Below the pieces are notes generated by a model. That model saw only the letters and a program-made list of their open reading frames with translations, was not told where the DNA came from and did not search any database. The position numbers were made by a program, and so were the translations under genes. From Ascidia mentula (lineage: Eukaryota > Chordata > Ascidiacea > Phlebobranchia > Ascidiidae), in contig OX387198.1 of assembly GCA_947561715.1 (NCBI GenBank), positions 2,790,001 to 2,854,000 on the forward strand: DNA of 64,000 bases. The letters run 5' to 3'. This document shows positions 50,401 to 60,925 of the stretch, in pieces; within the stretch, counting starts at the first letter, position 1, and every line of letters begins with the position of its first letter.

Positions 50401-53400
50401 ATTTTCTCCAAAATGGTATAAAATCATGCAGTGAATTCATTGCAACTTTGTGACACGAAAAAATCTTTGTGTTAATTCATTTGTGCAACACCTTTTTCTC
50501 ATGTCTCTTTTTTCGTGTCGTGCAATGAGGCCATCAGTCCATCCTAACAAATTTGTTAATATCAAAAACTACACGAAGAGTATTGACATAGAAAGATGTT
50601 TTTAGTCCCTGTTCACCATCTTTTTAGTTTGCCTCTAAATATTTGCCTTTCAAATGTAGACACTGCTGTGAACACTGGTGAACCTGAAAGTTACCACAAT
50701 CCTGTCAGCAATACTACAGAAAACTTCATGCCAGCAAATCAATCTTCAGTTAATGGTAGTGTTTTACCACCAGAAACAGGTATTTCACATTGCTGCATTT
50801 CCATATGTACAGAAAGGACATTTTGTATCATAAGCCAAATTGAACAATTAAACCTTACAGTTGGTTAACATTGAAAATCATGCCAGCATAAACAAGACAT
50901 GCAAACCGGCTCATTTCGATCTGTGCTTGTTTTTTTTATTTTTGTGTTCACACACACAGATAATATTCTAAAAAAGGAAATTAGTTTTTAGGTTTGTCTG
51001 CAAATACAGCTATGTAATTTTTCTAAAGTGTAAGATCCATGTCGATGTTAAATTTAAATTGTTTTTTATTGATGTTTAATGCAGGTTTTACTTCAGTGGG
51101 CGGAAATTTAAATCTCTTGACTGGAAACGATGCCTTTCCTGCAAACAACTCAACACAGCAACCTGAATTTGTGCAATTTCTTCCATCAACAACAGGTATT
51201 TCTTGGAATCTTGGAAATTTGGCTAGGTGGTAGAAGAAGAAATAATCAATTAAGGCTCAATTTTTGCCTTTTTCGCCATTCTAAGTTTTCGATATGCAAA
51301 GCCACTGTTCGACATGGGCGACATGAAACAATGTTGAGTTACCGATATTCAGTAACATGAACAGACCAATGCCATTGTCTTTAAAGACCATAAATTGAAT
51401 TACTTCAATAACTCCATTATCGGTCATGCCAATCTTGCAGAATTCACACCGATCTTACTAGTTTTCTTTTTTCAATGATTGGCATATAGATGCTGGTGGC
51501 AAAGTGGTTCAAAAAAATTGGTGTCAGTAGAAGTCATTTAATTGCAAACTGCAAATAATTATTTGGGGAGAAATTTGTATTTTGTGTCACTATTAAACAA
51601 CAGCATTTACCAGAATGGTTACGTAGTGTTGAAAACTTAATGGCAACATTGTTTGCTATGCTGGGATCCTCATCCAAATTGATTTTGTCTCTTTAGATGG
51701 CTAAATAAATTCAACCGCAATAAATTCTTGAACAAAATCCATGCAAACACCAGCCAGCACTTGCTTTACGTTCAGTGAATAAGCGCGTTATGTTTAAAAC
51801 TTACCATTTACCAAACACGTGGCATGGTTGCCAAACATGTTGCATTGTTACGAAACAAGTACCGTTTTTCGTTCAATTGGACCTATTTAATGAAACATCT
51901 CAGCCTACAACATGCAGGTTATTGTTTTGTTTTGTTGCTATTTCAACATGTATTTTAAACTTTAATATGAACAGAATAGTATTGATAATGGTTGTAGAAA
52001 CAATCGAAACGTTTACATGAAGTTTTCGAGCACTGTATTGGCTATTCTGTTCACATTAAAGATCTACAAAACCGTTAGTTATGTTCCTAAATATTCTAAA
52101 CTTATGTAAGTACAAGAATCCTATAATGGAAATAAGCCTGGTCGTTCTCATACGTTAGTTACCACATACAACATTTTTACTATTCAAGACGCAGAAAAAT
52201 TTTTCTTGAGATGTTTGACACGCATTAAAAATTACGCCCTGAACAATAAAGAAATTAATCTGCATTATTAAAAGCCTTAACTTTCAAGTTCCTTATCACC
52301 AATTTTAACCACATGCTAGATATGGATATTTTTTGCGAGCCTCATCAGAGCACTTAATCTACAAAGTTAATTTTTGGTAAAGCTTAAATTATAGAAACTG
52401 CTTCTATCCACATGTCATTGTATACATATTTGAAGAGTTATAAATTTCTTTTTTCTGTAGATTCTACTTTCTGTAATGGTGGAAGTTCCTATAATACTGT
52501 CACCAGTGTCCCACCCGGAAATGGTTCTTTGATTACCGCTAACCCAACACAGGAACATCGGAATACTATGCCAACTTTACAAACAGGTATTAACTTGAAA
52601 TTAATAAGCTTTAAGCAAAAGTCACACAGAAATGCAAGGAAGAGATTTTCTCCAAAATGGTATAAAATCATGCAGTGAATTCATTGCAACTTTGTGACAC
52701 GAAAAAATCTTTGTGTTAATTCATTTGTGCAACACCTTTTTCTCATGTCTCTTTTTTCGTGTCGTGCAATGAGGCCATCAGTCCATCCTAACAAATTTGT
52801 TAATATCAAAAACTACACGAAGAGTATTGACATAGAAAGATGTTTTTAGTCCCTGTTCACCATCTTTTTTTATATTGATATGATGCAACATTTATTATGT
52901 TTCCAAAATCAGAATTCAGTGGACACCAGGTTCAAATTGCCAATAACCCAACAAGCTTTGGTGAATACAAAACAAGCAGTGATATTTCTACAAGGCAGTC
53001 GGATGCTGCAATGGTGTTGATGCAACTTTCCGGTAAGTTTTCTTGCAAACAAACACTGATTAGTAAATGTGACAAAATTTAACGTTCTTTTGTTTCTTTG
53101 TTTTTTTTGCACATGAATCGCTATGTGACCCTACCTAGGCCTAAATCTTTCCATTTTTTTCGAAAATCTGTAAAGTCTTGTACCGTATTTACTTGATTGT
53201 AAGCCACAGCTTGTAAAGTTTTTTAACCTACTGTTTCTGCGGCTTTCAATCGAGGGCAGCTTATATTCGAGGGTGGCTCTGCCTTACCAGTACTTTTTAT
53301 CAAACACAGTTATCAGCGTACCCGACAATTTCAATGGACGGATTTGTTGACAATTATTGTTATAGGGCACCTAAGGTTGCCTATGACATTTACATGTGGC

Positions 53401-55160
53401 TTAAATTCGAAGGCGGCTTATATTAACTTTTTAACACCGTCACAATTGAATAAATAAGGTTGTACATTCTCAAGTTCATTTGGACTAGTTTTTTCAAAAA
53501 TCACCAACTTGCTTAACACTAACATGACAAAAGTATGAAAATATATTTTTGTAAAACCTATTCAAGGTATTGAAGAGCCTGCAACTACTCCCTATAGCCC
53601 AAGGTTCACTGAACTATTAAATAGTCAACAAGTATATACTGGGAATATTATCCAGGGAGCAATACAACAAACAGGTAATTTCATTGTTTATTACAAGCCC
53701 ATTGATTTACATAACACATATGCAAAGTTATATTTTTTAAAATTACAAAACATCACCAAGGGTGTAGCTTAGATTTATTTTTGTTTAATCACTTTCAAGG
53801 CACTGAACAGCATCCAACCACCCCTTATGATGTAACCCATGATCCTTTTTCAAGTGATGAACAGATAAATGCAGGAAAAGTTATGCAGGGACGACAGCAG
53901 CAAACAGGTAATAAAAACAATTTGAAAAAACTATCTGTTGTTGGTAATCCCTAGGAACAAACTGCTATCACCCCTTTTTTGAAAACTACTAGTATTGAAA
54001 CATGAATAAGTTGTTATGCAAGAGGAATGTAGGAACACCATTTAACAGAAATGCAAGCAATGTAAAATGCTTCGAAGAAAGCTGTTGATTATACAGTGGA
54101 TACAACATTTCGTTTTATGACTGCAAATAACGGCATTGACGTGTATATTCTGTGATTTTTTACTAAACATCATCAAAATCCCTTTTCTGATAAATTGTAA
54201 AACATTAAAAGTACGAAATCTTAAATTTATTTTTCCAATTTGTCCCCTTTTTAAAAAAAATACACGTTTACCACTCTTTAGCGCCACCAAAAAAATTCCC
54301 CCGAAACACTGACACTTTGAATAGACCGCCAGGGTATGTGATGGTGGGAGGTTGGGTTTATTTATGTTTAAATTAAATAAATTGTTTTTATTTCAGACAA
54401 AAACATCGATACAACTTTTTGGATCCAAACTTACGTGAATTTGTTGAAAAAACATGAATATTTTGAAGCAAATGAAACAAGAAACCAACTTTCAAGGTCC
54501 CTTGAAGGTCGTGGGAAAACTGCGGAAGATTTGAGAACAACTGGACGTGAAAAGAGAAGAGAGGGAAAATATTTGGAATCGATTTTATTTTACGATGTTG
54601 CGTCTGAACTTTATGTCAAACGTGATGGAGATGAAGCGGTGGAAGGTGTGAAGGGATGTGTTTGGGGTTTGAGTTGGACATGCAGAGATTTGATGAAAAC
54701 ATCGGATTCGAATCAAAAACTTGAAAACAAACGAATAATTCGTGATCATGTGATCCCACTCATGGAAACGATGAGACTCAAAATACAAAATATGAAAAAC
54801 GTGGAAGAAGATATCAGATGTGAGAAGCAAGTGTGGTGTTTGCACGCGATTGAATGGAGTCAACTTTCAATCGAAGATTATTTGTCGAGGGAATCAACAA
54901 TTAAACTTGGACTTGAAATGATGAGGGAACAGTTTGGTGAAAACTCAGCAAAGCATGCAGTGTTCGGAATTTTGTTAAACGACCTTGGTTTGGTTTGCAA
55001 GAAAACAAATCGACTGAATGAAAGCGTGGATTTTTATAAAAAAGCAATCCAAGCTTTCAGAACGGCAACATGCATACCTGAAGAGAAAAGAAAGGAGTGG
55101 ATTGAAAATAGTAAAAACAATTTAAGTGTTGTTGAATCAAAACTTGCACAAAAGAAATAA
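43330..55160 (+). CDS. Gene D: RIPK-like kinase, long modular linker, C-terminal TPR domain
   Basis: After the kinase exons the phase-1 chain goes on: 44988-45071, 45197-45268, 45422-45523, 45558-45596 (weak donor), 46267-46371, 47398-47481, 48052-48093, 48414-48533, 48842-48952, 50217-50342, 50660-50779, 51085-51195, 52461-52586, 52913-53032, 53567-53674, 53800-53907, 54397-55160. Joined, they stay open over 1,122 codons from 43330. The exon expected at 46080 has lost its 3' end and donor and is probably skipped. Exons 48414-50342 are repeated as 50660-52586. The linker is rich in Asn, Gln, Ser and Thr and probably unstructured. The TPR exon is intact. Role inferred: a cytosolic signalling kinase whose TPR tail binds a partner or ligand. 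The kinase and linker could be two genes, but the phase match argues for one. Confidence 0.65.
44468..44987. other. Intron or 3' flank of the kinase module
   Basis: Holds AATAAA at 44737-44742. From about 44775 the phrase CAGAGCTCGGCAACC resembles a hAT-type terminal repeat, but I could not find its partner end. Confidence 0.35.
46080..46139 (+). pseudogene. Linker exon of gene D with lost 3' end
   Basis: Begins like gene A exon 1644-1745 (L-K-R-K-S-S-N-D-I-P-S-A-S-S-D-S-K-K-I) but about 50 bases containing the rest of the exon and its donor are missing, between two AAAATTAAA/AAAATAAA-like stretches. Skipping it keeps the reading frame. Confidence 0.6.
46621..46827. mobile_element. hAT-type MITE, full-length copy in gene D intron
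   Basis: Starts TAGTGTTTCCCAACCGG, ends TTGGGAATCACAG. Reverse orientation to 12071-12306. A second repeat with TAGTGATG / CATCACTA ends follows from about 46848 to 47342 and recurs at 60105-60514. Confidence 0.65.
48382..52870 (+). repeat. 2.24-kb tandem duplication of three linker exons in gene D
   Basis: Copy one runs from about 48382 to 50625, copy two from about 50628 to 52870, offset about 2,244 bp. They are nearly identical, introns included. Each holds three phase-1 exons (120, 111 and 126 nt), so the protein gains 119 residues without a frame change. The junction near 50626 joins intron sequence that normally precedes exon 52913 to intron sequence that precedes exon 48414. Confidence 0.9.
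49718..49859. mobile_element. Small hairpin insertion in a gene D intron
   Basis: An 18-bp inverted repeat (TTAATATGAACAGAATAG) closes 49718-49815. The whole insert is flanked by TATTTTAAACTT and TATTCTAAACTT, which occur once in genes B and C. The same insert is at 51962-52103 in the second tandem copy, so it came in before that duplication. Confidence 0.65.
53184..53459. mobile_element. CCGTATTTA MITE copy in gene D
   Basis: Counterpart of 18795-19110 in the same intron, with the same TTGTA flanks (53179-53183 and 53460-53464). Confidence 0.6.
54397..55160 (+). other. TPR module (last exon) of gene D
   Basis: 254 codons, frame intact. The middle helix (L-H-A-I-E-W-S-Q-L-S-I-E-D-Y-L-S) is almost that of gene B, whereas other parts are private (A-V-F-G-I-L-L-N-D-L-G-L-V-C-K-K). 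The mix of shared and private blocks points to exchange between copies. Confidence 0.75.
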
Positions 55161-56106
55161 TTATGACATCACAAACACAAAATGTGTTTTTGTTAAATAT
55201 GTTTGAATTATGCATTGTTTACGTAATTTGTATCAAAATGGAAGTTAGCTACCATGCACGTAATGAATTTTGATTATTATTTTCATGTCGCTAGTGATTT
55301 GTAGCTGATAATCAAGTAAATAAGTGATGTTGACTTTAAGATTAAGCTTTGGTAAAGTCAATGCAAGGTTTTGGGTAAAAATGCAGAATATTATATTTCA
55401 GCTTAAAAGAGAAACCAACTTTAGCCAAAGAAAATTAGTGTCCTGGTAAGAGTTTGCTTTTATCTTTAATGAAAGTGCGTAACACCAGAAAAAAAAACTA
55501 TTAAAGTATGAAAAACTTACCAATATATTGGGTAATTCTGTTTGATAAATACGTCATTCGCATGTGCCATAGTTTTTAGCTAGCTTATTTCACATTACTA
55601 GCTTTTAGGACATGCATTTGATGCACCCAATAATAGGTATTATAAAAAAAAACTTTAAACAGTGCTAAAAACTGTGCAAAGCAATACAATGGCTAACCTC
55701 CTGCAAAGGACCAAATGTGGCACATTAGGTCTTTGTATCTGGCCTGCTAGGAGTTTGTACAAATGAGACACTTTACAAACAAGGTTTATACTGCAGTTTG
55801 ATGTAATTTTTGTACACGTCACTTACCTAGGCCACATTTTAAAGCATTGTTGTAAACAGGTTATAGTTTACCTCTAATTGTCCACTTTGAAATGGTTAAA
55901 ATATGTCAAATATTTGATGATTTTTGGACTGTCAATAGAAAAGTGTGCCCAACCCTACCAGGGCAGAATAACCTTACCCACCATTCCACATGTGCAAGGT
56001 AAAAAAATTTTCTGCATGCTATGCAACCAATAGTTCCAAATTACAACTGGTTACTATAGTCGATTCCGCTACGAATGCATGTTGATTAAAAGAATGCATT
56101 TCCATC

Positions 56107-56210
56107 ATGGGTATTGCATATAACAACCCAACTTTTTGGAATGGGAAACTGTTGAAGATTTTTGTAATAAATCTACTGATATCAATCAGAGGCCTTTTGC
56201 TTCTGACTAA
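56107..56210 (+). pseudogene. Dead first-exon copy downstream of gene D
   Basis: Begins like 38724 but shifts frame within the first ten codons and later reads TAA where the intact exon has CGA. Confidence 0.55.
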
Positions 56211-59200
56211 TTAATACAAATCTTGGTTGTGTTGGTTAAACAAATACCTGACAAAGATTTGAGGACATGGTCATCTATATTCTAGTAAGTTCCAGTGTTT
56301 ACATACTAACAAGTCAATTTTCTCATTTTGGGATTTCGACACCAGATGAAAGTCCTGAAACCTTTCAAAAAACTTAATACACATATGAGATTTTTTTGGT
56401 GAATATATTGTGCATTGAATCAGTACGATAAATCGAGCACACATTTGAGATGACAGCAGTGCAGAGTTGGTGAGATTCGCTGGGGTGAGAGTAAGGAAAT
56501 TTTCATGTTTCTATTTCTACTGCTGGCCCTTGCTACAATTCCTTAATTGAAGTCAATTTTTTTTACAAAGGTATAATTTGCACAACAATAAATGGCCAAA
56601 ACGCAGCACAGTAAAACTTGATTTGCAGTGACAATTCTGGTGTGACAAGTTTGTCTTTTTTGAAAAACAGTTGCACGTTCTTGTTTTGCAACTGCAAACG
56701 TCACTAAACCACAATGGCCCATGACGTCACTGTTTACATGTTACGGATGAGTAATTTTCCCACTTGCCTGGGTTTTGCATTCCAAAGTAATTTTTTGTAT
56801 GTTCGGCGTCTCAGTGGTTGAAGATTTTTGGAAAATGGGATTTTCTCCCTGTTCAAATTCTTCTATAACATTGCCAACAATGACAAAATATTCTCTGAAT
56901 TGTCAATGTTTAATGCTCGCTGTTCGTAGTTTTCAAATTATAAGCATTCATATTTTAAAGGTAATTTAGCAAGCGTTCCAATCAGAACAGGCACCAGTTT
57001 AGGTGACAACTAGTATATTCGGCCAATTGTGTCGACTGTAGCTTGTCTATATTTTTTGGAGACTTTAGACGAAAGCGCTATTCCTACGTCGTACCAGGGT
57101 AACCAACTATTGAAACGTCATGAAGTTAACTCCTGGCGTATGCAAGTGTGTAGAATTATCGACTCGCGGCCAAAAATAATCGAAAAATCGACAGGTAGGC
57201 CAACAGACCGCATAAGAAAAACAAACGAATGCAGTTTAATGAATCAACCCAACTACATTATTTAATGAAAATTTAAACACTGTAACCGAAAAACAATAAA
57301 AAAACATTCAACTGCAGCATGGAGAATTTTCCCAATGACAATAATTTATACCAAGCCCTGGCGCGCCAAATTAAAAAAAAACGAACCAGGCATAGTCTTC
57401 GCTGTGGGTCACACGTTTGCCAATATCTGAGATATACATTACGATTGCAATTAACCGTCTTATTTCAGTGTTATGTCCTCAGCGTTGAAACGTCATCATG
57501 GGTTAAGAAGCTCGCGAAAAAAAGTTAGGCAGCGCGCGAAACCCATTGTGTCATCTTTGTTCATTCTGCGATGGGATTTTGGCCGAAAACATGACGGAAA
57601 AGGCTTTTGTTTATTATCTTTGACACCCAGTCTTAGTGTTGATCGAAAGCATCCTGTCGCAATCACCGTAGACGAAGTAATGCCTCTTTGTAACGAAAAT
57701 TCAAACTATATCTGCAAGAAGTTGTGTTAGCTTTTCAGAAACATGCCAGGCACAGAATTATTGCAGTTTTTCGCTGCTACGTTTTTTTAACCCTGAGAAA
57801 AATTAGCGAAGAACCGCGGTCTATAGCCTACTGAGCTATCAAACATACATTGCGTTTTGTTCTCCAGTGAAAATTTTGTGTCCATTTCGTACAATACCAT
57901 TTTTCACCTTCTCCTCCACCCTCGAAAAAAGCAACTTTAAATTATCCTTTGCAAGGATATGCATTGGAACCGCAGTTTCTATGAACGTAAAGTCCATCTC
58001 CGTGGCGCGATTTGTTGCAGTTTCCTGTTTAAAAAACCCTCGCCTTCCAGCAAGGGGCATCAGTATACCGCTGTGTGTAAACCTGCAAAATGCACATAAA
58101 TAATTAAAACCCCAACCAATCCTGTCAGTGCGTGATAAATGAAGCTCTCGGTGAGGTTTGAACTCACGACCCTGGGCTAACCAGGCCCAACGCTCTACCA
58201 ACTGAGCTCTCAGTGGTTTCACGGGGTATATTGTGGCCAAAGTACACTGATGTGCAAGCGCACAACTTGTCAGGCGACCTTCACATATACGTAGGGAAAC
58301 CTGTGCAGTGGGCAATCACGCCATTCAAATCTCACTCCGACTTTCCAGGAAAAGTTGCTGAAACATTAGCCTACTGCATTATATTATGCAATGATGGTTG
58401 AATAGTAACATTAATTTGTTTGATTCTTATAATGCGGGCGTCGATTTTTGCCTTTTTCACCATTCTAAGTGTTCAAAATTTGACGCCACTGTTCGACGCA
58501 GGCGGTGTAAAGAAGTGTTTCGTTACCGCGTTACCGGTATGCAGTACCACAAACATGCCAACTCTATTGTTATTAACCAAAGTCCATTAATTGAACTACT
58601 ACTGTACATTCTTCTACACAATAATTGTGAATTTATGGAGCCTAACATATCCGTTATACAAATCCCGCTTCTTCAACACCGATCTTCTCAGTTTTACTTT
58701 GTTTAAGGTTTAGCACCAATATGCTTAAATTGACCATTGTTTCCAAACATGGAGCATTGTTAACGAACATTGCCCTGTTACGAAACTAACACCATTTTTC
58801 ATTCAATCTGAAGAGATATAGCAGAGGCTACTTTTTTGTCTGTTTTAATTTAACATGTATTCTAAACTTGTGTAGGACTATTATGAAGAAATATACTATG
58901 TTTAAGTACAAAAAACGTGTAATAAATAGTAGTATTATTATTTATCTACTTTTATCAAACGTTTTTGTAGCGCAAAAGAACTTGCGATCACTTGTTGGCG
59001 TTTCCTTTCCAAGTTTCACGCTTTCGTTGTGTCACGTATTCTTTTACGCCACGTTCTTTTTTACCTTTTGTTTTTTCACCTTCCACCTGCTTAGTTAAAT
59101 GTTTTGTGTGAATTTATATTTTTATTCACGAATTGTCTCGAATGCACCAGTCACCGCGCACGTTGATTTTATATCGCAGCGCTCCCTTCCTCTCACGTGA

Positions 59201-59498
59201 CACGGTTGGGCCAATGACTGGCGAGATAAAAGATAAAACCGGACTAACACGCGACGCTAAGAGAAATCGAGAGACGTTTTTGCAGGTTGTGATTCGTCTG
59301 TGGTATTTTTAAAGTTTTTATGAACAAGATATTATCTAAACGGTTGTGCTGGAACAGACTTGGGGTTAGCCGTGAATGCAGCGTCCTGAGAACCAAGGAA
59401 AGCGTTTATTTACGAAGCTTGAACATTTTGGTTGAAAAATATGTCAGGCCTTTCGCATGCGTTAGTCACCAGACTTCGAGATTTTTTCTTTTCCATAG
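56211..59498. other. Gene-poor part of the last unit
   Basis: Counterpart of 4549-8150, with the exon-like block at 57069-57194 (here with acceptor AG), the A-homopolymer frame at 57319 and the tRNA-like repeat at 58143-58216. No gene called. Confidence 0.5.
58143..58216 (-). repeat. tRNA-like repeat, last-unit copy
   Basis: A box, B box, anticodon-like arm and T arm are as at 6881-6954; the 5' acceptor strand is again unpaired. Confidence 0.65.
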
Positions 59499-60925
59499 AA
59501 CTGAAATGGAAGAGGCAGATATTTCGTGTACATCAACATCTACAAACTCTTCATCGCTTTGCAAGAAACGAAAACTGTCACCCTCAGTGTCTTAGGTAAC
59601 AAAATTCTGCTTTAATTTCATGTACGTATGTTATTAATCAACTCAATTTGCCCTTTGCCAGGAAAGCATTGTCCACAACAATACACATTAAAAGGAATTA
59701 AAAACTCAGTCACAATCTCATAATTTTTCAAACTTTGGCAATTTTGTGGCAGATTACACTTAAATCTATGCCTCTTAATTCTGCCTATAAAGCAATGGCC
59801 ACAATATTACAGTGTTTAGGTGCTCATTGTATGAATACTGAGGAAGTTTCAGGTATGTAAGATTGTTTTTTTAAATATTGATAAAGAAGCACTTTGTTTC
59901 AAATATCCCTGTATTAGATTGTTTTGTAAGTGTGTAACATAATACACTTTTTGGTACAATGTTATTAACAGCTTCAGTTATAGTTTGTAGCAGTGTTTCC
60001 CCAACCGGTGGCACGCGACGGCATTCCAGGTGGTATGCAAGCGCCTTTAAATAATTTATGGATATATTTTAAGGTTGGGAATCATTGGTTTACAGTGTAT
60101 AGTAGTGATGTCATGAAGCTTCGGTTTACCAAATTTATTCGGACGAATCTGCGATTTTAATGAAGATTCGATTTTGGCCGTATAATTTGTTTTGATTCGC
60201 CAAAACTGCTCAAGGAAAACGTTCTGAGATACCAACAATAGCGTGTGTGTATTGTTCAGTGACATAACAATAAAACTGTTACAGCGGCGGATTGCTATTG
60301 TGATGCAAGTCTTAACATGTACGCTTACTAAGGACATAACCTTTGCCGTATAACCTAAAAAATGGGAGTGGTGTTCAATGAAGTATTATCGTTTTGCCCA
60401 CGCCCAATACAGGATCGTTATTACAACTAGAGAACTACCGCAAAAACTGCTAAATATTTGGTTTCGGCCAGAACCGAATTTGGACAATTCGGTATAGCCT
60501 ACATCACCAGTGCAGAGCGTTAAAATATATTTTTTTTAATATTCTAATGTGTTTATTTTATTTAAGGAAACACGACATCTGCTGAGGTTAACATGGATGG
60601 TGCAAAAGAAGAACATGCAGCCACCAGACACAATGAGCAATATCATGAAGGTACAAACAACAAAAACACAAATTTTTGTGACTAGTGTATGATCATACTG
60701 ATATCAAGTTGTGCAACCCACAATAGCTTCAACAACCAACTACGACAACACAGAAATCGTGTGTATATTGAGTTTTTTCCCATTGTATTTTTTTGATCTT
60801 GTAATGTTTACATTGCTTGAATAATAGTGAAAGCCTTCAACATCCTTTGAATGGGAATGGTCATGTTTTGCATATCACTACAGCACAGCAACGTGCACAA
60901 ACCATACCACAGAAGCAACAAACAG
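59499..60925 (+). pseudogene. Best-kept remnant of an older MADF-family gene
   Basis: Exon-4-like 59499-59595 (M-E-E-A-D-I-S-C ... C-K-K-R-K-L) ends in TAG at its donor. Exon-5-like 59662-59852 has small length changes that break the frame. A linker exon at 60567-60650 and the mini-exon at 60884-60925 are still open with good splice sites. A shortened hAT MITE (59991-60087) lies between. No MADF exons or TPR exon belong to it here. Units 1 and 2 keep less of the same remnant. Confidence 0.65.
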
